Shown in pieces: positions 32,612 to 44,385 of a stretch of DNA of 64,000 nucleotides. The stretch covers positions 93,775,521 to 93,839,520 of the forward strand of contig CM041297.1 of NCBI GenBank assembly GCA_023052935.1. Reading direction: 5' to 3'. The translations under genes and the position numbers were made by a program. Position 1 is the stretch's first letter, and each line of letters starts with the position of its first letter. Below the pieces are notes generated by a model, which saw only the letters and a program-made list of their open reading frames with translations, was not told the DNA's origin and did not search any database. Source of the stretch: Piezodorus guildinii. Lineage: Eukaryota; Arthropoda; Insecta; Hemiptera; Pentatomidae.

Positions 32612-33492
32612 AAACGCTGTAAATGATTACACAATGGTTTATTATTTCCAAATAACTGTATAAGGACATAACTTTTTAAAGCTGTTTATAGGTAATTAAG
32701 TAATATGAAAAAAAAAATTCAAAGGAAAATGGCATATCACCACTGCTAATTTCAAAACGCTATATCAATTTCAATGATTCTTTTTACATTTGGCATTTAT
32801 GAATTAGGAAAAACGGATTTTTTTAATAATCGTTATTCGGGTTATACGCATTTGGAAACGTACGCCCGCACATTCTGAGATGGGAATTTTTTTTTGTCGA
32901 TTACAAAGGTTCATTATTGAAAATAATAAACCAAAAGCATTTATAATAGGCTGCCTTACTATTTATTTTTCTTTTGTTTCAATTTTCATTCAAATAATTA
33001 AAATAAAATTTTCTGATTCCAGAACTTTTTCTCTGTCATCAATAATAACAGAATTATCAGAGAATCACATCTCTTATAAGTTGTGGCTTGACCATATAAG
33101 ATTTTTTTTTTCTCTTTATTCATCGTGGTGTTTTGATCCCGAAAATATTTTCGATTTTTCTTGATCTTCAATAATAACCGTGTTTTGGTGGAATTACATC
33201 TATTATAATTTGTGACTTAAATATTTAGATCAACTTTTTTTTTCTCTGCTTAGCGCTCTTTACTGATTATAACACTCTAAACATATTTTTCTCTATCTTA
33301 AAAAATAACTAAGCTATAGGCGTATTTATGATTAAAATTTCAAAGATTTTCTCTCTTTTTTCTCTTTTTTGTAATTATTAGCGATTGTTTTAGTTAAAAA
33401 CAATAATAATTTTTTTCTCTACCTTCAAAAATAATTGAGTTATTGAATTAGATCACATTTAATCGGCCGCCATTTTCAAAATAACCAGCTGA
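32612..33492 (+). repeat. R2 repeat, longest copy
   Basis: Runs from AAACGCTGTAAATGATTACA to TTAATCGGCCGCCATTTT. Internal blocks CGTTATTCGGGTTATACGC, TTTTGGTGGAATTACATC and TCTCTATCTTAAAAAATAAC are shared with the reversed copies at 45965-47490 and the partial copies at 39108 and 54645. No convincing ORF: the 94-codon frame at 32880 is composition-driven. Family unknown. Confidence 0.75.
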
Positions 33493-33529
33493 TGTAAACG
33501 TCTAAGCGTTTACTTTATTCTATTTTATC

Positions 33530-34050
33530 TAAATCTTCAAAAACCAAAAAACTAGACAGAGGCTGCATACCTACTTAAACCTGTATGGACTTACGTTTTA
33601 ATAGCTTTATTGTTTCACAGAAAAGACTTCCATACAAATACTCCAATCATTTCAATAAAAATGTATACACAATTCAATAAAAACGACAGCTCCTTGGTAC
33701 GTAAACAACAAAACCCAAATTACGGACTTACAGTTCACCTACATCACAAAACCAAATTACGGATTACATACCTACTACACGAATTTTTATATTCGCTTGT
33801 CCAAGAAACTAACGGAAGGGCAAATAGAAATTTATAACCACATTAATATGAAATTCCTTAAAGAAGAGGGCTGAAAAGAAGCTGGAAGGAGACTCCTCTA
33901 CTAAATTTAAAGCCTAGGAAGGTGTGTTACTCGAACTTTTTAACCCTATGCTTATACATGTCTTTGTAGAAAACGTTTGCGATTATGTCATTAACTTCTG
34001 AATAAGAATAAAAACTATGAAGATAAAAAATAAACCTAAAAATGTAATGT
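33530..34050 (+). pseudogene. Jockey-like relic (family F)
   Basis: KPVWTY is encoded near 33580 and RGLKRSWKETPLL near 33868, about 285 bp apart. This is close to the spacing of the same blocks (KPIWTYG and RRLKRQW) in the family A copies. The region between is degraded. An A-rich end lies near 34030. Confidence 0.5.
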
Positions 34051-34885
34051 CCTAATATTCCTATGTTATTTATTAATATAAAATAATATTAACTTCATGC
34101 GTAAACACAGTTAAATTAAATTTTTTATGAAGAGTATTTTCGGTCATTAATTCTTTATTAAGTCTATATGTTTATCGATCATATTTGTCTTCTTAGAGTG
34201 AGAAAGTTCTGCTTGTAGTTATTTAATGTATAAAATATAAATAGATTTTTTATTAATTGCTTACTTCTTTTCAAACACCTTTCTCTCCTTTTCAGCAAAT
34301 TTTCAAATCAGTCTATAAAGGGTGCTATTTTTTTTTTTTTTCTTTAATTCATCTTATTTGCGAAAAAAGTAAGATAGTTTTTCTTCTATAGATTACTTGT
34401 CAAATGTATTACGATATTGTTTTTATTTTCATAATTTTTTAAACATACATTATAATATAAAGATGACTATGTTCGTTATACATTTACTACATAAAATTAT
34501 ATCAATACAGATATAACATAAATATATATTTATATATATATTATAAAACCAGTCAAAGAATAAGCTTATATAAACTAATCATTTTTAAGTTTCTGCAAAA
34601 ATAAGTTCATACTAATCTATTTGCTATTACTTATAATAGATTTATAGTTTATCGCTTACTTATCAAAATATTTAAGTATATAACCGGCTTTACGTAAAAA
34701 AATACATTTATATAATGTAATAATAAGACTAAAATGGTAATGATATTAATATATTTTACGCATCATTAATTAAAAAAAAAACATTTTTTTTTTTTGTTTT
34801 TTTGTTAGAGGTTCAATAAAATGTAGACTGAAAGAAAGAGGATAACAGATACGCTACAGTGTATAACAGAAAAGAGGATTTAATT
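34051..34885. other. AT-rich, no gene seen
   Basis: T and TA tracts; nothing recognised. Confidence 0.45.
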
Positions 34886-34889
34886 AAGC

Positions 34890-35130
34890 TGTACATTCCT
34901 TCTGGAATGGAGCGATTGGTCTCTTGCCAAAATACTAAAATGAAGGCACGAGAAAGTCCAACGGGTTTTCATGGAGAGTTCTATTTACAGATGAAAGTGG
35001 AAATTGCAACTGCAGAGTGCGGGGTATTTTGATCTCTTGCGGATTCCGATGTTTGAAAGGAACGGATTGATCCAATCGGGCACGAGGGTGAAAATATTTG
35101 GAGCATGCAGGAAACTTCGTCTGCGAATTT
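34890..35130 (+). pseudogene. Possible Tc1-like transposase relic
   Basis: One frame reads WRVLFTDESGNCNCRVRG near 34970-35025, close to the W..VLFSDES block that holds a catalytic Asp of Tc1 transposases. A later GTRVKIFGACR may be the former V.VWGGI block. Frameshifts and stops abound and inverted repeats were not found. Confidence 0.4.
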
Positions 35131-35184
35131 CATGGATACACGGCAGCCCTATTTTATTTGTTTATTTATCATATAGAGTCTGAA

Positions 35185-36090
35185 AAATCTGGTGCGGGCA
35201 ACAAAAGTCTTTCACTTACCTCGGTTGTTAAAATAAATTTAAGAACAAAAAAAAAAGGTAGAAAGAAATATATTGAGTTTCGATAGTAACAAGTGTTGTA
35301 TCAAATAATCTAAAACGTAGCAAAATATGAAAATAAATCAACTTCTTTTGGAAATGGCCTAAAATATATATTACAAAAATATATTATCTATGACAATCAT
35401 TTAGTTTAATTCGCTTTTCATTACTCTCCGTTAAATTTTACAGCTTTGTGTGTAAGCTAATATTTTTCCTATAGGTATATTATACATCTATATTACTGTT
35501 CTTATCTTTGAAAAACTATTTACATTAAAAAAAATATTTTTTATCATTTCTCGTTTACTTCATTATCAAATTCGTTCAACTTATATATTTAGCGCCTTTT
35601 TATCAATGCTCAGATGTTGTTTTTGGTAAACTTTTTCGATTCTATAAAATTAAAGATACATTAGAGAAAGGAAACTTCAAATATCGGCATTTAAGCCCTG
35701 TCTGACTATTTCAATCAGAATGAAACTTTATAACGATATATTTATGTATTTTTACATCGATAAATCGAATTTAATCAAAATTGTTAAATCCGTTTCTGAG
35801 GAAATCACAAAAAGGTGTAAAATGCATGGTATAAAGTGGCTCTTCTAGATCGCTGATTTTAATTAAAAAGTTGCTGTAACATCTCGGGCTTATAAATGTA
35901 ATAAATATGAAATTTCAGTTTCGTTTTTGTGCTAGACTTGCACACACACTCTTTTGCCCGACTTGGTTATTTGAACTCTGAGGACCCTAAAATGTGTACT
36001 GCCGTTGAAATCTGAAATTCGAAAATTTCCATAATCGCAATACTTTCTCTTACTATATATTTCATATATAAGAAAGTGTAACTAAAAGAT
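35185..36090 (+). repeat. R1 repeat, near full length
   Basis: Begins AAATCTGGTGCGGGCAACA with TTTCACTTACCTC close behind, and ends CTATATATTTCATATATA then an altered GGTAAGTGAAAG. About 905 bp. Includes the ATGCATGGTATAAAGTGGCT and CATCTCGGGC blocks. No ORF. Confidence 0.88.
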
Positions 36091-36297
36091 ATGTATTAAT
36101 TTTAGGAACGTTATTATATTAAAAGCGATTGTCTAAGGCAGTAGAGGTAAGGAGTCAATTAAAAAGTATAGGTTAGATTTTAAGCTATTGAAAAGATTTT
36201 TTACTATTTAGATTACTTCCTGACCAACACGAGTTTAACAAACATTCAAGGGATGTTATTATTAAGTGAAAGTTTGAATAATAGCATAACCTCAACC

Positions 36298-36412
36298 TAT
36301 GATGGGGATTCTAAATCGTAAATTTCCAGTGAAAATTTGAATTACAAAATTTTCACGATTGCAATACTTTCCCTTACTAAATATTTCATACATCAGTAAG
36401 TAAAAGTTAAAC
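36298..36412 (+). repeat. R1 3' end fragment
   Basis: TTCACGATTGCAATACTTTC, CCTTACTAAATATTTCATAC and AGTAAGTAAAAGTT match the R1 3' end. Confidence 0.7.
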
Positions 36413-36452
36413 TGTTAAGGTTTTTTGTGTTAATTAACGACATGTCAATAGC

Positions 36453-36659
36453 TGAAATGCCAGTCAGAAGAAGGCTAAAGAGAGGCTGGATGAGGGACCT
36501 CCTCAGATAAAATAAAGCCATGGAAGGGGTGCTGCTGGGCATTTTTCTTCTTCATGCCTACTATGCCTGATCTCAATTTATACAGCACATTTGCTGATTG
36601 TCAGATACATTCTGACAGGCGTGAATATAGATATAAAGAGAAAAGAAAAAAAAAAAAAG
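36453..36659 (+). mobile_element. Family F Jockey-like 3' end with poly(A)
   Basis: MPVRRRLKRGWMRDLLR and a stop at about 36507, then about 140 bp of 3' UTR ending in an A tract at 36646-36658. Extremely 5'-truncated insertion. Confidence 0.65.
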
Positions 36660-37016
36660 TCACCGAGAATAGAATAGCTATATGAGGTAAATGATAGGAA
36701 ATGTTTTAAGTCTATCACTCGATTATTTTAATAAGAAAAGTAAAGATTTTTTTTTTTTTTTATGAATCAATCGACAAGAAAACAAAACAAAAATATACCT
36801 AATTTTTGGCAATACATAAAATTTTCCTGTTATTGGGTTATGTATTACGATTTGAGGTTTTCTGTTCGAATAATAATCAAATCCAGATATGAAATTAAAA
36901 AAACAACATACCGTTATTTATAATGCGAGTAAATCAAAAAAGACTCTAAAAATATAAATATTTTTAAAATATATGGAATATTATCCGAACAAATAAGACC
37001 ATAAAAAATGAGGGTT
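36660..37016. other. AT-rich, no feature seen
   Basis: Nothing recognised. Confidence 0.45.
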
Positions 37017-37290
37017 CATCTGTGGTGTGGTGGCTAGCATGAGAGCCTTATATGTCAAAGATCGCGGTTTCAAATCCGGTAGATGGCCCTAGGACGTTTT
37101 AAAGGGAGTGAAAAACCCTCGGTCATGTCGTCCTTTGGAGGGGACGTAATATGACGCTTTCGAGCCTATGCGGTATCAGGTACTCGTTAAAGATCCCTAT
37201 CCTAATTAAACCTAGATAGGTAAAATTTAGGACCCCCTCTGTAGCATCGCCCGATTAGCCACAGTAAACATCAAGTGATGTTAAGTGAAT
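37017..37290 (+). mobile_element. SINE1-like sequence, outer left arm of FB1
   Basis: Head GGTGGCTAGCATGAGAG, then GCGGTTTCAAATCCGG (B-box-like), and body TAGATAGGTAAAATTTAGGA, ending GTTAAGTGAATAAGC. Same order as the SINE at 10836-11109. Confidence 0.65.
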
Positions 37291-37892
37291 AAGCAAGTGT
37301 ATCTTTTAAGTGACTCCTACTCTCCACACTCCAAGTTAATAGCTTGGAGTATAAACAAGTTATTTCCTCTCAAAACGCCACGAGAGGATCCCAAATGGGT
37401 CGCACCGATTTTGATGATTTTTTTGGGGGATAAAACTTAACATTGAGCCATTAGACTCTGCAAAATAAGGGCTAACGCTGCCCTGAAGTTGTGTAAAAAA
37501 AAAAAAAACTCGGAAAATTTGCGCCGGAAAAACACATTTATATATAATATCTCTGCTTCCAGTGAGGGTAAAGAATTAAGTTTGGCGTCAAAATTACCCT
37601 ATTTCAAAGTGGAATAATTAAAAAAATAAGCCATCAAAAATTTAAGTTTTATACATGGTTATAACCCTAAATATATAAACAATCTCGTCAAAACAGTTCT
37701 TTTAATAAGGTTCCTTATTAACTAAACTTCCTTTTTATGAGTGAGGAACATTTTAATGGCTTATTTTTACAATTATACCGCTTTGAAATAGGTAATTTTG
37801 ACGCCAAACTTAATTCTTTACCTCACTGGAAGCAGAGATATTATATATAAATGTGTTTTTCCGGCGCAAATTTTCCGAGTTTTTTTTTTTAC

Positions 37893-38024
37893 ACACTAGC
37901 GGGGATAAATGCTGAGATGAAAGTCCCCCAGCGACGAGACTCGAACTCGTAATTATTTGGCTTCAAATACTGGTCCTCTGTGGTTGCTAGGCAACGCACG
38001 CTAACCCACTCAGCCACCCCGTCC
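37893..38024 (-). mobile_element. tRNA-derived SINE (SINE3) within an FB1 arm
   Basis: On the minus strand, GGGGTGGCTGAGTGGGTTAG has a perfect A box (TGGCTGAGTGG), and GAGTTCGAGTCTCG carries a B box about 75 nt later. This is too long and unpaired to be a functional tRNA. The matching position in the left FB1 arm (37430-37495) lacks it, so it was inserted after the foldback formed. Confidence 0.7.
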
Positions 38025-38239
38025 CCACATTTTTTGTTTTTGGGGAGAGTTGGCCCCTGATATTTTTTAGAGTTCAATAGTTTAATATTTAGTTTTAATT
38101 TATAAAGAAATATTAAAAATCGGTGAGACACGTTTGGGATCCGAATCCTCTCCTTGTTAGTTTTGAGGAGAAATAAATTTTTTATACACGAAGCTATTAG
38201 CTCGGAGGGTAAGCATTAGGAGTCACTTCGAAGGTATAC

Positions 38240-38745
38240 TTGTTTATTCATTTAACGTCATTTAATGCTACTGTGGCTAATCGGACGATGCTGCAGAGGG
38301 AGTCCCGAATTTTGCCTATCCAGGTTCAATTAGGAAAGGAAACTTTAACGAGTATTTTTATTACTCCTTTTAAAAAATCAATGGGCCATCCGTGGGGTTT
38401 GAACTCTCTACCTTGGACCTATAAGGCTGTTATGCTAGCCACCACATCACACGTGACCCTATTTTACCCATTCACGTCACTTAATGCTACTGAGGCTAAT
38501 CGGACGATGCTACAGAGGGAGTCCTAAATTTAGCATATCAAGATTCAATCAGGGTAGGAAACTTAAAAGAGTATTTTTATCACTCCTTTTAAAAAATCAA
38601 TGGGCCATCTGTAGAGTTTGAACCCTCTACCTTGGACCTATAAGGCTGTTATGCTAGCCACAACATCACATGTGACCCTATTCATGTCACTCAATGCTAC
38701 TGAGACTAATCGTACGATGTTCAGAGGGAGTCCTAAATTTACTTT
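38240..38745 (-). repeat. Tandem array of SINE1-like units
   Basis: Three head-to-tail units on the minus strand start (in plus coordinates) at about 38256, 38474 and 38684, spacing about 215 bp. Each contains AATGCTACTG, GGCTAATCGGACGATG and GAGGGAGTCC. The third is cut off and followed by a piece of FB1 arm (AAAATCGGTGAGACAAATTT near 38760). Confidence 0.8.
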
Positions 38746-38884
38746 TTTTTAAATTCATCAAAATCGGTGAGACAAATTTGGGATCCTCTTATTGTAAGAG
38801 TAGCTCTTTACAGCTAATAAATTTTAACCAAACGGAGTTTCTTTTTTTTTTTTACAGCGGTTACATAAAGCATATTTTTTTGAC

Positions 38885-39065
38885 ATGACAGTGGATAAGA
38901 GAGCCTACCTGGCAGATGCACAAGACTTGCTGGCATTGAGTAAGATGGACCATCAAGGATAAGCGGCGACGAATTTAGCAGCCAGGGCTTCCCCGACCTT
39001 AGCGACCTGGGCAAGTGGAGCACCGTTATGCCCTTCTTCTCCACCGCGCTTTGCGTCTTTTATTC
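38885..39065. other. GC-rich patch, unidentified
   Basis: A GC-rich block of about 180 bp between AT-rich repeats. Open frames exist on both strands, none recognisable. Confidence 0.3.
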
Positions 39066-39107
39066 ACCGTTGAGTAATAACATAACTGCTAAGTCGTTAT
39101 TATTAAT

Positions 39108-39590
39108 ATTGCTAAAACGCTGTAAATTATTACACAATGGTTTATTGTTTCCGAATAACAATATTAGGATAAAACTGTTTATATAGCTGTAGATAGGCAA
39201 TTAAGTAATATAAAAAGCAATAAATAATTCAAAGGAAAATAGAATACCACCGCTGCTAATTTTAAAATGCTGTATCTCTGCTAGTTCTGAACCAATTTCA
39301 ATGATTTTTGTAGAAAATAGGGGTACTCACTACGTTTTCTATAGCATGATATTTGTGTTATTGTGCTAAACCCATCAATTTTATACAGGAAATAACTGTA
39401 GAAACTCGACGGGTTTAGCAAAATAACACAAATAACATGCTATATCAAACGTAGTGAGAACCCCTAATGTAATTCTCCATGAAATAGCACAAAAATTGGA
39501 ATTTTTTTATTTATTAATTAGTTGAAAAGGATTTTTTTTATTCGTTATTCGGGTTCGCATCTTGAAACGTAAGCCCCTCAGGGGTTTCAA
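39108..39590 (+). repeat. R2 repeat, partial, interrupted by a MITE
   Basis: AAACGCTGTAAATTATTACA through CACCGCTGCTAATTTTAAA to CGTTATTCGGGTTCGC, as in the 32612 copy. The MITE at 39320-39464 splits it. Confidence 0.7.
39320..39464. mobile_element. 145-bp palindromic MITE with TA duplication
   Basis: Arms GGGGTACTCACTACGTTTTC and the inverse of AAACGTAGTGAGAACCCC extend about 55 bp each (including GTGTTATTGTGCTAAACCC against GGGTTTAGCAAAATAACAC). TA flanks it at 39318-39319 and 39465-39466. No ORF. TA preference suggests a Tc1/mariner-group enzyme in trans. Confidence 0.85.
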
Positions 39591-39591
39591 T

Positions 39592-39745
39592 CCTTGCTTC
39601 CTCTACAATCTCTGATAATCCTCCGAAGCTTCTAAAAAGAACATAGCCCCGAGATCTTCCAGTTTAGCATAGTTTTTGGAGAGCTGTCAATGGGTAGTAT
39701 CCCTATCCAATATAGGGTACTATCCCTATATGTGAATCTTATTGT
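39592..39745 (+). pseudogene. Family B terminal fragment
   Basis: Encodes the block ending in a degraded RRLKRRWPRDLPV and the proximal 3' UTR (GAGAGCTGTCAATGGGTAGT). Confidence 0.6.
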
Positions 39746-39765
39746 TTTGTTTTTTTGTGTACTTT

Positions 39766-40765
39766 TTTTAGCCCTCATAATGAATCAAAATGTGGGTCCA
39801 AAAGTTGGTAAAACAATAAATAGATGAAACGATTTCATTTTTCAGTGACCCCTACCTGGACTAATTTCCTCCTGGCTTTTTTTTTATCGTATGATGTAAA
39901 CACATGTTATATTAAGAAGGCATTGGCCAAGGGCGTGGATGAGATGATCCGATTTCGAAATTCCTATGATTTTTGAAAAGCTACTCTTTTTGGCACTCGT
40001 TCAAAAATTTTAAAGAACCTAAATTTCAGCCTTTTCACCTTGACGATAGCTGTCAGCAATGGTCGAGTTGGCAACTCAAAGTTTCTTTATGCGGAAAATA
40101 CTAAATCAATTGAAAAAATAAACAATAAAAATTTATAAAATCAAAATTTAAAAAATCTTGCCAAGTAAATGTGAAAAAAATCGAAACTAAAAACATTCCA
40201 GACGTGAATTCCATTTAATATGTTAATGGACGTATTTTCTAATCAGCTTCTTTATATGAGTCCAAAAAATTCTTATATGAGGCTAATTAAAAGCCTTTTT
40301 TTTTCTTCTTTTTTTTTTTTTTAAGGGTATTCCATTTTGTTTATGATAGTTCATGGGGTTACTTTGACACTAACCACAAATAGTAGTGGAACCGTTTTGA
40401 AGTATCTCAGAATCTAGCCTTCCTCAGCTGTCTGCCAGCGCTGCTACCTGTCGTTGAGGTGGTGAATTACGCCTGGATTTTCATAATATAAGTTTTTTCA
40501 GCTGGTCAAAGCTGCCCATAAGAATCGCCATGGCTCTAAGCATGGTACTGCTGCAACGGTACGCGATTAAAACTTATACGGTAAAGATGCTTTAAGGGGG
40601 TAATCGTGACCAGTTAGCTTCTTCTAGATAGCCACTTACTGGTTACGTCGGAGGTTCATTGGAAACCGTCCAGATGTGCCTTTTAAAATTTACCACGGAT
40701 TTTCTGCTGATTTGTTTGCTTACGCTAAGATTACTGTGACGGCGGCCATGTATTTTTTAATTAAA
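39766..40765. other. Intergenic with a degenerate hammerhead-like motif
   Basis: AGCCCTCATAATGAATCAAA with GTGGGTCCAAAAGTTGG at 39768-39810 is a decayed member of the motif family at 45462-45536. Elsewhere only AT-rich DNA, a T tract at 40311-40323, and unassigned sequence at 40340-40750. Confidence 0.4.
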
Positions 40766-41545
40766 TATCTGGTGCGCTCAACACACGACTTTCATTTAGC
40801 TCCTTTGTTGATTTAAGAATTTTAAACACATATATGAAGAAAGGATAAAGAACTAATTATGTTATTATCTACAAGAATCAGTTAGTTATATCGGCTTTTC
40901 ATCACTCTTAATTAACTTTTACAATTTTATTTATGAGATAATATTTTTATAAAATCTTTAGCTTTTCAACGGTATGTTCGTATGTAACAAAAAAATCGTA
41001 TTGAAAAAATATTTTTGCTTTTTCTCCTTTAGTTGTTCATCAAATTCGTCCAACATGTATATTTAGCTGTCCTTCATCAATGTCATTAAGATGGTACGGT
41101 TAATATTTTTGAATGTACAAAATTAAAGATAGTTTAGAGGAAGAAATTTTAAAATATTGATATTTAAGCCCTGTCAGACTATTTTAATCAGAATAAAACC
41201 TACATGATATTAAAGCCCATTAAATTTTATTTTTAATTTAAGGGAGTTTAATTAAAACCGTTACAGCTGTTTTTGATAAAGTCGTAAAAAGGTGCGAAAT
41301 GCATGGTATAAGGTGGCTGTTCTAGTTAGCTGATTTTGATGAAAAAGTTGCTGTCACATCTAGGAAGTATAGTTGTCTTAAATATGAAATTTCATTTTCG
41401 TTCTACTTTTCTTTTGTGCGCTAGACGCAGACACACACTTGGTTTTTTGAATTCAGGGGACCCTAAAACGTGTATTTCCGTCGAAAATTGAAATTCGAAA
41501 ATTTTCACGATCGCAGTATATTTGATATATAGGTAAGTGAAATTA
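40766..41545 (+). repeat. R1 repeat, near full length
   Basis: Starts ATATCTGGTGCGCTCAACAC with TTTCATTTAGCTC; ends TATATTTGATATATAGGTAA with GTGAAAT. About 780 bp with the ATGCATGGTATAAGGTGGCT block. Confidence 0.85.
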
Positions 41546-42756
41546 TAAAACAATAAATATAGACGATCTCACTTACATATGCATGAATAATGATACACCG
41601 AAATTCTTCAGAATCTTAAATCCAAATACCGTTCGCTACCCGTCTTGCTAGTTATGCTCTTCTCTCTTTTATTATTAATAATATGGCAAGTATTGCTTTT
41701 GCTAATTCATTGATATCCTGATCATCGAAACCAATCACCATTTTCCTTGATTTCCCATTCGATCAACAGTTAAATTTTCGGAAATTCTAAGAAACTCTAA
41801 CCCTTTAGGTCAAAGGTCAAGGTAGGCCCGATATGCGCCTTCTGCAGGTCACGGAAGGGGGCCATTAATAATCGATAATGAGTAATCCTGAAACATTATT
41901 CTCTCCCTTGTAATAGTCTACCTATCGATTTATCTATCCGAGCTAGGGGAGAGTTTGTCGAAGGTGATCTATAAATACCTCTTTTAACTAGGCTAGAAGA
42001 CAATGGTATAACCTATAGTAGTTTAAAATGAGTTTAGAAGTTACATCTTAGGGTAAGTGAAAGGTCTCTGAAGACCTATTTATAAATATGTCTTCCTTAT
42101 ATGAAATAATATGTATTGAGAAAAATATCTATGAATAACGAATTGTGAAGATTAAATAAATAACATCTTTTAAATAATGTAATTAAACAAGCGTGGCAAT
42201 GATCAATAAGCTTAAATTTGAAACTAAAAAAAAATTGATACAACATATGAAAATTAAAATGTATTTATTTATGATAAATATGCTGTTAATACTGAATCTG
42301 ATTTCTGTTGAAAATACATTTAGTGTACTAAACATAGGTTGATTATAGATTAGGAACTAAAATAAAAATAAATAAAAAATTTATAAATAAAAAAAAAAAA
42401 AAATTTTAATAACTAACCTAGATAAAAATAATGTTGTGATTATTTGAAAACATTGAATGGAGTAGGAAAGGCATTAGATAAAGACTAGTTTAGTACACAG
42501 GATAGTTTCAAGTACACAAGATAAATTAATATATGTGATGGTGAAAAGTTAAAATTTGAGAATTTGAATGAAATGTATTGTTAAATGACCTATATTGAGT
42601 AAAGATATGGAAATGGATGTAAGTATATATATAATGTTAAAAATAATGTAAATAGTTTAAATATAAATTGTTTCTAATTTATAGAAAATATATTCTTAAT
42701 TTGTATATAAGTAGTTGAAATATTTATACAATTATATTTTAGATAACATTGTACAT
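41546..42756. other. No gene recognised
   Basis: Mixed sequence. A GC-richer patch at 41800-41890 contains TCAAAGGTCAAGGTAGG, which resembles a nuclear-receptor-type half-site pair, but this is chance-level evidence. The rest is AT-rich. Confidence 0.35.
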
Positions 42757-42790
42757 CTGAAGATGAGGCATGTGAAACCTCGAAACGTTA
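42757..42790 (+). other. Hammerhead-like stem-loop motif
   Basis: CTGAAGA, T, GAGG, 9-nt loop, CCTC, GAAACGTT. Same architecture and the same one-base insertion as at 2489 and 28329, but with a different, compensatory stem sequence. Confidence 0.4.
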
Positions 42791-43154
42791 TATGATTAAT
42801 TAGTGACATATATGGATAAATAAATGGATATAAACAAAAACAAGAAGAGATTGTTCCAATTGATATTCTAAAATACTCTTCTATAATAATGATTGATATA
42901 TAACATAAAATAAAAATGTTTTACAGTATAATTTTCACATATTGTTGTTAAAATTATTCCTTTTGTGATTTTTTTTAGCCCTTATGATGGTTCACAATGG
43001 GGGTCGAAACAGAAGGGGGAAAAAGAAAAAATAGTTAATACTATTTTATATTTTTTATTTCACTGGCCGTCATCCTGTCTGATTTCCTTTGAATCTCTCC
43101 AAGGTCAACTATTGATATCAATAATAAAAAATGAAAAAATCGCTGATGATATCA

Positions 43155-43157
<3 letters not shown>

Positions 43158-43218
<61 letters not shown>
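43158..43218. repeat. (AT)n microsatellite
   Basis: Uninterrupted AT dinucleotides, about 30 units. Open frames over it (YIYIYI) are artefacts. Confidence 0.95.
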
Positions 43219-43223
<5 letters not shown>

Positions 43224-43287
43224 TTTATTTCTAATAAAAATACCTTAAAATTTATCAAATTACGGTTATTTCAAATAATTCAATATC

Positions 43288-43822
43288 CCACCTCACAGAA
43301 GACTGAAACGACTTAATGCTCGAAATTATCGTTTTTACTAGACAAACGTTCAAAACTTCCAGTATATTACAAAAGACTCATTTACATCACAAATATCACA
43401 CCTATTTGGACATATGGAATCGAGCTTTGAGGCTCAACGAAACCATCTAATTCCTCCCGCTTCCAATCCAAAATCCTTCGCAAAATCCTGAATGCCCCTT
43501 ATTTTGTTCCAAATCAACTCCTCCATAATGACCTAAACATCCCATTTCTTGCAGACCCCGTGATAGATACTCCTCTCTTCACTCAAAACTCCCTGCATAC
43601 ACAAACCCACTTGTCCGTAATTTATCTTCCTTAGATATCCCTGATAGCCCTCCGAGGAGACTGAAAAGAAGGTGGCCTCGGGACCTACTGCATTCAAATA
43701 GTGACGTTCTATTACTGGGTAGTTCTTTCTCAAGACATTTTCATGACTTTTTTTTTTTTCATTCTACATATACATACTCATTGTGTTCTTTTATACAGTT
43801 GTAAATTACTATAAATAAAGAA
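43288..43822 (+). pseudogene. Diverged family B-like Jockey 3' fragment
   Basis: Decayed frames read SKILRKILNAPYFVPNQLLH, DLNIPFLADP and RRLKRRWPRDLLH. A 3' UTR with TATACAGTTGTAAATTACTA and TAAATAAAGAAAA follows, passing into an (AT)n run. More diverged than the other family B copies, so possibly its own subfamily. Confidence 0.7.
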
Positions 43823-43829
43823 AATTAAA

Positions 43830-43881
<52 letters not shown>

Positions 43882-43883
43882 AT
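43830..43883. repeat. (AT)n microsatellite
   Basis: About 50 bp of AT repeats, interrupted once, at the 3' end of the preceding element. Confidence 0.9.
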
Positions 43884-44385
43884 CCGTATTATCAATTTTT
43901 CTTTAATTTGGTATAACACGGTATATTATCCTAGCCAATAATATAACTATTATTTTTCAAAACAAAAAAAAATATAACTGAGTAAGAAAATAACTGTTAT
44001 AAAATAACAGGTTATACTAGTTAAAAACGAACCACTTTTTTAGTGTTCCAAAGGTTAAAGAGACGATCACTCAGGTTAGCCAAGATAGTGAAAACCATTC
44101 GGAGGCCGCCTTAGGTCTGGACCTTACAGAGCCCTTTCCACGGGGCTTATGTCTCCACATCCTCCGTCCCTGTCCCAAGTATCGATCTCAGCTCTCAATC
44201 CAGCTATCGAATCTCCCCTTATTGTTTCCTATCAATTAACTATTATTGGCTGAGTCGAAACTATCCACCTACAGTTTCAAACATGAGGTAATCACATCCA
44301 GAGTTCTAGATATGTAAACGAACAAAAATCATCTAGAATTGTATAAAGTAACCACGAAAGTCAATAGTCATTGTTCTAAACATAC
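43884..44385. other. No gene recognised
   Basis: A GC-richer stretch at 44080-44215 without a recognisable frame. Confidence 0.4.

Larger units (their letters stand above)
37017..38460. mobile_element. Foldback element FB1, copy 2, about 1.44 kb
   Basis: Nested inverted pairing across the whole span. GGTGGCTAGCAT (37029) pairs with ATGCTAGCCACC (38432), AAGTGACTCCTA with the GGAGTCACTT near 38220, GAGAGGATCCCAAATG with the block near 38130, and the core AAAACACATTTATATATAAT (37531) with its inverse near 37850. Arms are imperfect, so the structure is old. Outer parts are SINE1 sequence in opposite orientations; the right arm also holds SINE3. The core matches FB1 copy 1. Confidence 0.75.

Noticed and set aside
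32880..33164. 94-codon frame inside R2
   Set aside because: Not preserved in the other R2 copies and hydrophobic composition reflects T-rich DNA.
37893..38024. Possible functional tRNA gene (Leu/Ser-like boxes)
   Set aside because: A and B boxes are good, but the spacing is too long and no cloverleaf with paired acceptor ends could be drawn; fits a tRNA-derived SINE.
41805..41835. Nuclear receptor binding site (AGGTCA-type pair)
   Set aside because: TCAAAGGTCAAGG occurs once, with no nearby gene or conservation evidence; chance match is likely.
42965..43316. 89- and 61-codon frames full of IYIYIY
   Set aside because: They are translations of the (AT)n microsatellite at 43158-43218.
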